Shown here in pieces: positions 40,634 through 48,321 of a stretch of 50,800 nt of DNA; within the stretch, counting starts at the first letter, position 1; every line of letters starts with the position of its first letter. The stretch covers positions 1 through 50,800 of the forward strand of contig NZ_AKIY01000248.1 of the NCBI RefSeq assembly GCF_000282615.1. The letters are read 5' to 3'. This stretch comes from Bradyrhizobium sp. YR681. GTDB taxonomy: Bacteria; Pseudomonadota; Alphaproteobacteria; Rhizobiales; Xanthobacteraceae. A program made the position numbers and the translations under genes. The notes beneath the pieces are model-generated. The model saw nothing but the letters and a program-made list of their open reading frames with translations, made no database searches and was not told the origin of the DNA.

Positions 40634-42328
40634 ATGGACGCTGCGGCGCTGGGATCCCGGCTCGATGCCGGAACCCAACTTTTGAAGAAGTTTGTTCGTT
40701 TCGCGCGCGGCGCGGACACGCTCAGCGTCGCGGAGAAGGTCTACAGCATCGCCGGCTTCCTGGCGATCGTGACCACCTTCCTGCTCGTGATGTCGATCCA
40801 GTCGGTGCGCTTGCAGACGACCTACCGTCACATGCATGCCTCTTCCGCCGAGGCGGCGATCAGCGTCGGACGCATCAATACGCTGATCTACGCCATCGTG
40901 ATGGAATCGCGCGGCATCTACATGTCCGCCGATCGCAGCGCGATGAAGCAGTTCGCCGACGGGCTGGTGCGCCGCAACCGCGAGCTCGCCGACGCCGTGA
41001 AGAACATGGAGCGGACCGTCGGCAACGACGACGCCGCGCAATTCGCCGGCTTCCGTCAGCGCATCGCCAATTTCATCGAGTTCCGCCAGGAGCTGATGCG
41101 GCGCGGGCTCGAGATCAGTGCGGCCGCAGCGCGCGAACTGGGCGACAATGATGCCAACCGGACGCTGCGCAACAAGCTCAACAGCGATCTCGAGACGCTC
41201 GAAGGCATCTACAGGGAGCGCGCCCGTCAGGCGGACGAGCTCGCCAACGAAAATCACTATGCCGCCGCCTATCTGTTCGTGCTTGGGCTCGCGGCTCTTC
41301 TTCTGGCGGGGCTGAACGTCGTCGTGATGCGCGGCTCGGTGGTCGGGGCACTCGCCGAGATCACGCAGGCGACCGACCGGATCGCGGACGGCGACGTCAA
41401 GAGCAAGGTGCCGCATCTGGGCCGTCACGACGAGATAGGGCATCTCGCGCGCGCCGTGCAGCATTTCCGCGATGCGGTGGCGCGCATCTTCGAGCTGGAA
41501 GAGCTCGAGCTCGGCACCGCGCAGGCGCGCGACGCGGCGATGACCGAGCGCGATCAGTTCAACGACAAGTACCAGGCCAAGAAGTGGCAGCTGTCGGCTG
41601 CGATCAACAGCATGCCGCAGGGCCTGATCATGCTCGACGCCAAGGCGAACGTGGTCGCGATGAACGGCAACTACCGGCGGATCTACAATCTGCCCGAGAC
41701 GATCCAGGCCGGATCGACGCTCAAGGAAATTCTCCAGCACCGGGTCACGAGTGGCTTGTTCAGCGGCGACATCGAGAAATTTCTCGCGGCGGTGCTCGAC
41801 CGGATCGTCAGGCGCGAGCCGGCGACCTCGGAAATTACCTTGAATGACGGTCGCATCATCAGGATCTACGAGCGCCCGATGGACGGGGGCGGCTGGGTGT
41901 CGGTGCAGGAGGACGTCACCGAGCAGCGTCAGCGCGAGCGCATTCTTCAGCGGATGGAACGCTTCCTCGCCACCATCATCGAGAACGTGGCGGAGGGCAT
42001 CATCGCCAAGGATGCCCGCAACCAGCGCTACGTCTTCGTCAACAGGGCCGCCGAGAAGATGATCGGCATGTCGCGCGGCGAGATCATCGGCAAGACCGCG
42101 CGCGAACTGTTCTCGCCGGAGGCCGCCGAATTGATCGAGCGGCGCGACCAGCAGCTTCTGGCACAGAAGCAGCAGCTCGAGCCGATCATCGACACCATCG
42201 ACAATCCCACCCGCGGGCGCCGCGTGATCTCGGCCCGCCGGGTCCAGATCGGCGGCGCGGGCGAAGAGTCCCACATGTTCGTGACCATGGTCGAGGACCG
42301 CACCGAGAAGATGGCGACGGCCGCCTAG
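40634..42328 (+). CDS. HAMP/double-PAS membrane receptor lacking an output domain
   Basis: The product is 564 aa. TM1 is at about 37-55 (IAGFLAIVTTFLLVMSI), followed by a helical sensor region of about 155 aa, TM2 at about 211-230 (AAAYLFVLGLAALLLAGLN) and a HAMP domain (about 233-285). A first PAS domain spans about 312-425 (AAINSMPQGLIMLDAKAN) and a second about 437-560 (IIENVAEGIIAKDARNQ). The protein ends in VTMVEDRTEKMATAA directly after the second PAS core, so no histidine kinase, GGDEF, EAL or MCP module follows. It could be a decoy, a partner in a heteromer, or the product of loss of an output domain. The start follows CGGAGG about 6 nt upstream. Confidence 0.88.
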   Translation: MDAAALGSRLDAGTQLLKKFVRFARGADTLSVAEKVYSIAGFLAIVTTFLLVMSIQSVRLQTTYRHMHASSAEAAISVGRINTLIYAIVMESRGIYMSADRSAMKQFADGLVRRNRELADAVKNMERTVGNDDAAQFAGFRQRIANFIEFRQELMRRGLEISAAAARELGDNDANRTLRNKLNSDLETLEGIYRERARQADELANENHYAAAYLFVLGLAALLLAGLNVVVMRGSVVGALAEITQATDRIADGDVKSKVPHLGRHDEIGHLARAVQHFRDAVARIFELEELELGTAQARDAAMTERDQFNDKYQAKKWQLSAAINSMPQGLIMLDAKANVVAMNGNYRRIYNLPETIQAGSTLKEILQHRVTSGLFSGDIEKFLAAVLDRIVRREPATSEITLNDGRIIRIYERPMDGGGWVSVQEDVTEQRQRERILQRMERFLATIIENVAEGIIAKDARNQRYVFVNRAAEKMIGMSRGEIIGKTARELFSPEAAELIERRDQQLLAQKQQLEPIIDTIDNPTRGRRVISARRVQIGGAGEESHMFVTMVEDRTEKMATAA

Positions 42329-42339
42329 CGAGCGAGGCG

Positions 42340-42504
42340 TCAGCTTCCCTCGGATTCGCGTGCTTCCATGGCGCCCGCGACCTTCTCGTGGCCGGCGGAC
42401 CAGAGCGCATGCTCGTCGCTGCCGTTGAGGTAAGGATTGGCCTCGGCCGGGAAGTTTTCGCGCGCGGCGCGTTCGCCCTCTGCAAAAGGATCTCGATCGG
42501 TCAT
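42340..42504 (-). CDS. Rmf-like small protein (54 aa)
   Basis: The product is 54 aa beginning MTDRDPFAEGERAAREN. The layout GERAA ... NPYLNGSDEHALWSAGHEK resembles the ribosome modulation factor family (small, G-x-AA, NPY, W-x-x-G core). RMF proteins dimerise 70S ribosomes in stationary phase, but this assignment rests on short-motif likeness only. Its ATG overlaps the TGA of the upstream gene (ATGA, 42504-42501), so it is translationally coupled to it. It lies 11 nt after the PAS receptor gene on the opposite strand. Confidence 0.6.
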   Translation of the reverse strand: MTDRDPFAEGERAARENFPAEANPYLNGSDEHALWSAGHEKVAGAMEARESEGS

Positions 42505-42665
42505 CGTGCTTTGGCCTTTCTGGCTTCGGAACGCGCGGCGGGCTTGTCCGCTTCACAACTGCGCCCAGCGCTCTTGCGCATCGCGGCCCTGGGGTCGATC
42601 GGGATGCCGTGCTTCTTCAACAGGTCGGCAAAGGCTTCGTCCGCGAACTCCTGAAACGTTGCCAT
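42501..42665 (-). CDS. Small hypothetical protein (54 aa)
   Basis: The product is 54 aa: MATFQEFADEAFADLLKKHG, then IPIDPRAAMR and a basic tail rich in Lys/Arg/Ala (DKPAARSEARKAKAR). The frame is open further upstream, but that part crosses the next plus-strand gene and looks non-coding. The overlap with the Rmf-like gene by 4 nt and the equal lengths suggest a real two-gene unit. No family is recognised. The ribosome site is weak (GACAGG close to the ATG). Confidence 0.55.
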   Translation of the reverse strand: MATFQEFADEAFADLLKKHGIPIDPRAAMRKSAGRSCEADKPAARSEARKAKAR

Positions 42666-42771
42666 CCTGTCGCGTCCCAATTGGCTGCCTCCTGGTTTCA
42701 AGCTGATCGAACGGCATTTGTTCCGGAACTGGTCTTCGCTGCAGCCGTTGATCGGTGAAGGAGAATTTCCA

Positions 42772-43074
42772 ATGGCAGGATCGACCGCAACCGTTTCGAT
42801 GAAGACCTTGATCGTGATCCTCAGTCTCGCCGCGATGCCGGCCGTCGCGTTCGCGCAAGCGACCGGCGGCACGGCCGGCTCCGGCGGATCGACTGGCGGC
42901 GTCGCCAACTCTTCCGCTCCGCCGCCTGGCACCAACAGCCTCGGTACCGCGCAATCATCCGGTGCGTCCCCCGGGGTCACCACGGGGAGCGGGGCAGGGA
43001 GCGCCGATGCGACGGTCAATACCGAAAACCGGATGCTCGACAAGAAGCTGAAGAGCATCTGCCGCGGCTGCTGA
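42772..43074 (+). CDS. Small secreted Gly/Ser-rich protein
   Basis: The product is 100 aa. The signal peptide is at about 1-28 (TLIVILSLAAMPAVAFA-Q, cleavage after AFA). The mature part is low complexity (GGTAGSGGSTGGVANSS, then Pro/Gly/Ser), ending in a short conserved-looking tail NRMLDKKLKSICRGC with two cysteines. AAGGAGAA lies 7 nt before the ATG. It is probably a periplasmic or secreted protein of unknown role. The tail with CRGC is a possible metal or disulfide site (inference). Confidence 0.65.
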   Translation: MAGSTATVSMKTLIVILSLAAMPAVAFAQATGGTAGSGGSTGGVANSSAPPPGTNSLGTAQSSGASPGVTTGSGAGSADATVNTENRMLDKKLKSICRGC

Positions 43075-43176
43075 TGCTCGCGCGGAAGTGAGGCAGGCGC
43101 GCTGTCACCAATGCCCTGATGACGCTAGCTTGGTCCTGCTTGAAGCGTGGAGCGTGTCCACGCGGAGGATCGAGTG

Positions 43177-43545
43177 ATGTTACGGAAGATGATGATGGCG
43201 GCACTGGCCGTCGCGGTGGTCGGGCTGTCGGTGCCGCAGGCGGCACAGGCGCGAGGCGGTTTCGGCCATGGCGGTGGCGGCTGGGGTCACGGCGGCGGCG
43301 GCGGCGGCTGGGGCCACGGCGGCCACTGGCATGGCGGCTTCTGGCCCGGCGTCGCGATCGGGGCAGGCATCGCCGGTGCCGGCTACTACGGCGGCTATTA
43401 TGGCTACGGCTCCCCCTATTATGGCGGTCCCTATTACTATGGTACCGGCTACGACGATGGCGGTTATGGCGGCTGCTACGTCGTCCGCAAGCGTGTGATG
43501 ACGCCTGCAGGATGGCGATACCGCCGCGTCGACGTCTGCGAGTGA
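43177..43545 (+). CDS. Secreted Gly/His/Tyr-rich protein
   Basis: The product is 122 aa. It has a signal peptide (MLRKMMMAALAVAVVGLSVPQAAQA, cleavage before RGGFG). The mature protein has GHGGGGWGHGGGG-type repeats, a hydrophobic glycine-rich segment (PGVAIGAGIAGAGYYGG), a tyrosine-rich stretch (YYGYGSPYYGGPYYYG), and ends CYVVRKRVMTPAGWRYR. The pattern is seen in small exported proteins of Bradyrhizobium and in metal-binding Gly-His proteins, but the function is unknown. GGAGGATCGAGTG precedes the ATG; GTG at 43174 is an alternative start. Confidence 0.7.
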   Translation: MLRKMMMAALAVAVVGLSVPQAAQARGGFGHGGGGWGHGGGGGGWGHGGHWHGGFWPGVAIGAGIAGAGYYGGYYGYGSPYYGGPYYYGTGYDDGGYGGCYVVRKRVMTPAGWRYRRVDVCE

Positions 43546-43570
43546 GGCGGGAAGAGCTGCGGGCCCACTA

Positions 43571-43611
43571 AAAAACAAGGTCGTTGACGCAGTATACCGT
43601 CAACGACCTTG
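43571..43611 (-). terminator. Rho-independent terminator (minus strand)
   Basis: A perfect 14-bp inverted repeat, CAAGGTCGTTGACG (43576-43589) with CGTCAACGACCTTG (43598-43611) around an 8-nt loop. On the minus strand the stem is followed by TTTTTTAG-type sequence (43575-43571 and beyond). It should end transcription of the 164-aa gene at 43736-44230, about 125 nt after its stop. There is no T-run in the plus direction. Confidence 0.8.
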
Positions 43612-43735
43612 CCAGCCCCGGACATTAAAATCGGCTCACGCCATCCGGTGACGGCGAGCATCGCTCGGAATCATACGGGCGAATGTGATCCAGTTCACAA
43701 GTCAGAAAATTAAGCCGGCGTGCAGAGGGCTGCTC

Positions 43736-44230
43736 TTAGCCGCGCGAGCGCTTGCGCGCGCTGGCATGGACGCGGTGGCGTGCCGGTTTCCTGCGGGTAA
43801 CCGACGGCGTCTCGACCTCGGTGGCCCGGGCACTGGCAAAGGACTGGCGCAAGCCGTCGATGGATTCGTTCAGCGTCGTCACTTGCTCCGACAGGCGCTT
43901 GGTATCGGCCTGCTGGGCCGCGAGCAGCCGCTTCACGCTCTGGAGCTGATCCTGCACGACCTGGAGCTGGTCGATCGATTCCTGCTGGGTCGCCTCCAGC
44001 CCCTTGGTCTTTTCGACCAGCTGCTCGGAAGCCTGGGCGGTGCGCGCCTGGAGTTGTCGCGACGCCACCACCCGATCGGGCTCCGGCGCAGCGCCGGTAT
44101 AGGCGCGCCAGATCGCGATCGAGGTCACGCCCGCGATCAGCAGGAGAAGGGCGGCGGCGGTCAGCGCGATCGGCTGGGCGCCAAGGCGAAGCAGGGGGTT
44201 GGACGGTGTGTCCTCTGCGAGATCGATCAT
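43736..44230 (-). CDS. Membrane-anchored coiled-coil protein, unknown function
   Basis: The product is 164 aa. It has a short cytoplasmic start, one TM helix at about 22-42 (IALTAAALLLLIAGVTSIAIW), and then a long heptad-rich segment from about 65 to 125 (EQLVEKTKGLEATQQESIDQ and onward), predicted as coiled coil. The basic tail is RRKPARHRVHASARKRSRG. Such small coiled-coil proteins are common in Bradyrhizobium, and none has an assigned function I know. The ATG at 44230 was taken; a TTG 9 nt upstream is possible. Its transcript ends at the 14-bp hairpin downstream. Confidence 0.7.
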   Translation of the reverse strand: MIDLAEDTPSNPLLRLGAQPIALTAAALLLLIAGVTSIAIWRAYTGAAPEPDRVVASRQLQARTAQASEQLVEKTKGLEATQQESIDQLQVVQDQLQSVKRLLAAQQADTKRLSEQVTTLNESIDGLRQSFASARATEVETPSVTRRKPARHRVHASARKRSRG

Positions 44231-44411
44231 CGCTGACAAAACCCAAATTGAAACTTGGTGAGTGGCGAAGACCGGCAGCCCGAAAGCGGCGGCCGGGGTG
44301 TCCCGAAAGTGTTACTGTTCAGCAACAATTGGGACCAAAAAGAGGCTGAAGGCCAAAAAAGCAGTCCGAACCTGGCTTTGCACCCGGGCATTCGTGCCGG
44401 ATGGCGGGGAT

Positions 44412-45143
44412 TCAGGGCTGAAACGACGAAAACGGCCCGGAATAGGTCTTCGAGCGTGGCGCCGCATAGGGCCCGAGCCGCGATGTCTTCAGCCCGAGCC
44501 GCACCAGTGATTCCGCCAGCGTCACCGCCGCGGCGACGCCGTCGACCACGGGCAGGCCATGCGTGGCGGCGAGTTCATTGGCGAGATCGGCCATGCCGGC
44601 GCAGCCGAGCACGATGGCTTCGGCACGGTTGTCGCGGATTGCGGCCGTGATCTCCGCGGAGATTTTTGCGAGCGCGTCGGCATTGCGCTCTTCCAATGAG
44701 AGCACCGGGACCTCTGCGGCGCGGACGCGGGCGCAGCGATCGGCGAGGCCGTACTTTTTCAGATTGTGCTCGAGCGGCACGATGGAGACACCCAGCGTCG
44801 TCACCACGGCAAAGCGCGCGGCGATCAGGCTGGCCATGTGGAAGCCGGCTTCGCCGATGCCGATCACCGGCGCCTTCGCCGCGGCGCGCGCGGCATCGAG
44901 CCCGGTGTCGTCGAAACAGGCGATGATGTGGGCGTCGGCGCCGTCGCGATCGGCGTCACGGATGCAGCCGAGCATGCCGGGGACGGCGAAGGCTTCGTCG
45001 TAGAACCCCTCAATCGAGACGGGCCCCATCGCGGGCTGTCGCGCATCGATCACCGTGTCGGGCAGGGCGACGCTGCGCGCCGCGGCGGCGATCTTCGCCG
45101 TCATCGTAACAGTGGTGTTGGGATTGACGACGTGAAGTCGCAT
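44412..45143 (-). CDS. Asp/Glu/hydantoin racemase family protein
   Basis: The product is 243 aa. The start MRLHVVNPNTTVTMT and the two symmetric Cys-containing motifs, IIACFDDTGLDAAR (about 78) and IVLGCAGMADLAN (about 182), are typical of the Asp/Glu/hydantoin racemase superfamily. There the two cysteines act as paired acid/base residues. Family members racemise amino acids or hydantoins. It is the last gene of the minus-strand ABC importer operon, starting 4 nt after the permease stop, so it probably acts on the imported compound. Confidence 0.87.
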   Translation of the reverse strand: MRLHVVNPNTTVTMTAKIAAAARSVALPDTVIDARQPAMGPVSIEGFYDEAFAVPGMLGCIRDADRDGADAHIIACFDDTGLDAARAAAKAPVIGIGEAGFHMASLIAARFAVVTTLGVSIVPLEHNLKKYGLADRCARVRAAEVPVLSLEERNADALAKISAEITAAIRDNRAEAIVLGCAGMADLANELAATHGLPVVDGVAAAVTLAESLVRLGLKTSRLGPYAAPRSKTYSGPFSSFQP

Positions 45144-45147
45144 CAGA

Positions 45148-46026
45148 TCAGACAAGCCCTTTGCCGGCGTCCGAACCCTTGGCCGCCTGCCGCTTGTTGA
45201 GCACGTGGATGGTGCCGAGCGCAAGGCTGATCACCGTGAACGAGACGGCCGAGATCACGGTGCCGAGCGCATAGATGTCGGGATTCGTCACGGTCGTGGT
45301 GAGGCCCTGCAGATCCAGCGGCAGCGTGTTCACGGCCCCGATCGCCTGGCTGGAACGGGCGAGCTCGTCCCAGGACAGCGTGAAGCCGAACAGGCCGATG
45401 CCGATCACCGAGGGCAAAATGATCGGCAGCACGACGTGGCGGAAGGCCTGCCATGGCGTCGCACCGAGATCGCGCGCGGCTTCTTCGAGCCTGGGATCAA
45501 AGCGGTTGAAGATTGCGAACATGATCAGCAGCCCGAACGGCAGCGTCCAGGTCAGGTGCGCGCCGAGGCCCGAGGTGAGCAGGCCCATCGAAGTCTCGAA
45601 ATTCTCGTTCCAGTGCGCCTTGATCAGATCGTCGATGATGCGGAATTCAAGGGAGATGCCGAGCGATGTAATAATGGAAGGAACAATAAGGCTCGCGATC
45701 GCCGAATAGAACAGGATGCTCTGTGCCTTGAACTTGCGGCGGAAGGCCATGCCGGCGGCGACCGACAGCACGACGGTGACGATCATCACGATGACGCCGA
45801 GCAGCAGCGAACGGCGGAAGGCCGCGCCGAGATCGACGATGCCGGTGCCCTGGAACAGTTTTGCGATCCAGAAGGTCGACACGCCGTTCATCGGGAAGGT
45901 GAGGCCGCCCTGCGGGCCCTGGAACGACAGCACGTAGATCGCGATCATCGGGCCATAGAGGAACAGCGTGTAGGCCGCGAAGAAGATCGCGAGCACGTAG
46001 AAAGAGCGCGGGCGTCCTTCTTTCAT
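45148..46026 (-). CDS. ABC transporter permease (PotC type)
   Basis: The product is 292 aa. It has six hydrophobic segments and the binding-protein-dependent EAA loop EEAARDLGATPWQAFRHV (about 190-207), as in spermidine/putrescine and related importers. The N terminus MKEGRPRSFYVLAIFF and first helix are typical of the PotC side. It begins 3 nt after the PotB-type gene and is followed at 4 nt by the racemase gene. Confidence 0.9.
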   Translation of the reverse strand: MKEGRPRSFYVLAIFFAAYTLFLYGPMIAIYVLSFQGPQGGLTFPMNGVSTFWIAKLFQGTGIVDLGAAFRRSLLLGVIVMIVTVVLSVAAGMAFRRKFKAQSILFYSAIASLIVPSIITSLGISLEFRIIDDLIKAHWNENFETSMGLLTSGLGAHLTWTLPFGLLIMFAIFNRFDPRLEEAARDLGATPWQAFRHVVLPIILPSVIGIGLFGFTLSWDELARSSQAIGAVNTLPLDLQGLTTTVTNPDIYALGTVISAVSFTVISLALGTIHVLNKRQAAKGSDAGKGLV

Positions 46027-46029
46027 GCT

Positions 46030-46989
46030 CTAGAGCTCCTTCTTGATGTCGACGATGCGCGACATCATGGTGATGATCAGGAAGGTGATGATCAGCAGGA
46101 TCACGGCATTGGCTGCCGCTGCCGGGAATTGCAGCGCGTTGACGCGCGTCTCGATGATCTTGCCGGCCGCCGCGATCTGCTGGCCGCCCATCACGCCGAT
46201 GGTGATGAAGTCGCCCATCACGATGGTGATGACGAAGATCGAGCCGATCACGATGCCGGGCTTGGCGAGCGGAATGATGACGTTGACCAGCGTCTGGAAG
46301 CCGGTGGCGCCGGCGTCATAGGCGGCCTCGATCAGCGACTTGTCGATGCGCACCATGGAATTGAAGATCGGCACCACCATGAAGAAGGTGAAGAGGTGGA
46401 CGAGTGCCAGCACCACGGAGAACTCGGAGAACAGCAGCCATTCCACGGGATGGTTGATCAGGCCCGTCTTGATCAGGCCGGAATTGACCAGGCCGTTGCG
46501 GCCGAGCAGTGGAATCCAGGCGATCATGCGGATCACGTTGGAGGTCCAGAACGGGATCGTGCAGAGCAACGACAATCCCATCTGCCAGGTCTTGGACTTG
46601 ACGTGGAAGGCGAGGAAGTAGGCGACCCAGAAGCCGATGAAGAGCGTCATCGCCCAGACCAGGAAGCACAGCTTGAGCGTCTTCAGATAAGTCTTGCCGA
46701 TCGTGCAGAGGTCGGGGAGCTGCGCGATGCAGCCTTCGAACGTATCGGTGTAGCCGCGGCCGGAGAAAGCCGGCAGCAGCTGGTATTCGTTGTAGTCCCA
46801 GAACGAGACGATCACGACGAAGACGAGCGGGATGAGGAAGAAGGCGAGAAACACCAGCATCATCGGCCCGGCCTGGAGCCAGGAGACGAAGGACGGCGAC
46901 AGGCGCGTCGGCTTTGCGGCGCGCGCTGTGCCCGACCCCGGGATCAAGCCCGGGGATGCTTGTTGCAGAACTTCTTCCGACATGTCCAT
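46030..46989 (-). CDS. ABC transporter permease (PotB type) with repeat-derived N-terminal insert
   Basis: The product is 319 aa. It has the first helix (about 38-60) followed by six TM segments and the EAA loop IEAAYDAGATGFQTLVNVI (about 210-228). The start at 46989 (TGATG with the upstream stop) couples it to the binding-protein gene. The N-terminal stretch of about residues 8-25 (QQASPGLIPGSGTARAA) is encoded by a palindrome-containing sequence of the dispersed-repeat type (see the repeat at 46936-46955), so it looks like an inserted element read in frame. It is otherwise a standard polyamine/opine-family permease. Confidence 0.88.
   Translation of the reverse strand: MDMSEEVLQQASPGLIPGSGTARAAKPTRLSPSFVSWLQAGPMMLVFLAFFLIPLVFVVIVSFWDYNEYQLLPAFSGRGYTDTFEGCIAQLPDLCTIGKTYLKTLKLCFLVWAMTLFIGFWVAYFLAFHVKSKTWQMGLSLLCTIPFWTSNVIRMIAWIPLLGRNGLVNSGLIKTGLINHPVEWLLFSEFSVVLALVHLFTFFMVVPIFNSMVRIDKSLIEAAYDAGATGFQTLVNVIIPLAKPGIVIGSIFVITIVMGDFITIGVMGGQQIAAAGKIIETRVNALQFPAAAANAVILLIITFLIITMMSRIVDIKKEL
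46936..46955. repeat. Palindrome inside the PotB-type coding region
   Basis: CCCCGGG (46936-46942) and CCCGGGG (46949-46955) with a 6-nt loop form a strong stem within the coding start of the permease gene. Flanking sequence resembles common intergenic repeats of the genus. Confidence 0.7.
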
Positions 46990-48278
46990 CACGCCGCGAT
47001 GAATTCATTCCACTTGCGGACCATGTAGTCGTTCTCGTCCATCACGGCGTTCCAGCAGGCGACGCCGCCCATGCGGTCCTCGTAGGAGCCGCCGTCGCGC
47101 ACCGCGCCGGCCTTCTCCAGCAGCGAGCCGTCGGGCGCCTTGATGTCCTTTTCGGCCGGCTTGCCTTCCATCCAGTAGGCCCATTCGTACGGCTCCATGT
47201 GCGCTTTCGCGGTGGAGAGCACGGCCGAGTAATAGCCCTGGCGATTGAGATAGGCGCCGGCATAGCCTGACAGGAACCAGTTGACGAACTCATAGGCCCA
47301 TTCGAGCTTGGGACCCGACACGCCCTTGGAGACGCAGAAGCCCGAGGCCCAGGAGCGGTAGCCTTCCTTGAGCGGCTGGAAGGTGCAGGGGATGCCCATC
47401 GAGCGGACCTTGGTCACCGCCGGCGACCACATCGACTGAATGACGGTTTCACCCGATGCCATCAGGTTCACGCTCTCGTTGAAGTCCTTCCAGAAGGCGC
47501 GGAACTGTCCGGCCTTCTTGGCCTCGGTCATCACCTTCATGGTAAGGTCGATCTCTTCCTTGGTCATGTTGCCCTTGTCGGCATATTTGTGCTTGCCGGT
47601 GGCTTCGACGACCATCGCGGCATCCATGATCCCGATCGAGGGGATGTTGAGGATCGACGCTTTGCCCTTGAATTCGGGATTGAGCAGCTCGGACCAGGAG
47701 CTGATCGGCCGCTTGATCAGGTCGGGCCGGATGCCGAGCGTGTCGGCGTTGTAGACGGTCGGGATCAGCGTGACGAACTCGGTCGCCGAGGTCGCGAACT
47801 TCTTGGAGTCCTTGCCTTCGAGATACAGCACCTTCCAGGGCGCGGTGCCCTGGCCGCCGATCTTCTTGCCGCCGGGCGTCATGCCCTTGGTGAAGACGGG
47901 CGTGATGTTGTCGAATTCCTTGATCTTCTTGGCGTCGAGGGCAAGGATGTTGCCCGACGGCACCAGCTTCTTCAGCGAGAAATATTCGGTGTCCAGCACG
48001 TCGAATGAGTTCGGCTGGGTCATCACGCGCTTGGTGACGTCGTCGGTGGTCGCGGTGATGTATTCGATCTTGATGCCGGTGTCCTTCAGGCACTGCTTGG
48101 AGATATCGTCGCCCTCGTTCACGGCGGTGCCGAGATAGCGCAGCACCTTCGCATCGGCCGACTTCACATAGGGAAAGCCGGTGATGGCGCCGGAGCCGGC
48201 GGCAAGGCCTGCAAGACCCGCGGTGCCCTTCAATAGCGTGCGGCGGCTGACGCCGGTTGTCTTGGTCGTCTCGGTCAT
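46989..48278 (-). CDS. ABC transporter substrate-binding protein (SBP family 1, PotD-like), Tat-exported
   Basis: The product is 429 aa. It has a twin-arginine signal TGVSRRTLLKGTAGLAGLAA in the first 35 residues, so it is predicted to be exported folded by Tat. The mature part begins after ADAKVLRYLG and shows PotD-like segments (ITATTDDVTKRVMTQ, SFDVLDTEYFSLKKLV). The ligand could be a polyamine, an opine or another small organic cation. ATG at 48278 is chosen (GGAG 8 nt upstream); GTG at 48287 overlaps that site and is unlikely. Its stop overlaps the PotB-type start by one base. Confidence 0.9.
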   Translation of the reverse strand: MTETTKTTGVSRRTLLKGTAGLAGLAAGSGAITGFPYVKSADAKVLRYLGTAVNEGDDISKQCLKDTGIKIEYITATTDDVTKRVMTQPNSFDVLDTEYFSLKKLVPSGNILALDAKKIKEFDNITPVFTKGMTPGGKKIGGQGTAPWKVLYLEGKDSKKFATSATEFVTLIPTVYNADTLGIRPDLIKRPISSWSELLNPEFKGKASILNIPSIGIMDAAMVVEATGKHKYADKGNMTKEEIDLTMKVMTEAKKAGQFRAFWKDFNESVNLMASGETVIQSMWSPAVTKVRSMGIPCTFQPLKEGYRSWASGFCVSKGVSGPKLEWAYEFVNWFLSGYAGAYLNRQGYYSAVLSTAKAHMEPYEWAYWMEGKPAEKDIKAPDGSLLEKAGAVRDGGSYEDRMGGVACWNAVMDENDYMVRKWNEFIAA

Positions 48279-48321
48279 ATCGCTCACTCCTCTGTGTTGC
48301 GCATTTTCTAAAACGAGGGCG

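Noticed and set aside
45205..47028. Plus-strand open frame of 607 codons opposite the two PotBC-type permeases
   Set aside because: Extremely charged and Asp/Arg/Glu-rich, the mirror of hydrophobic membrane-protein codons; no domain seen.
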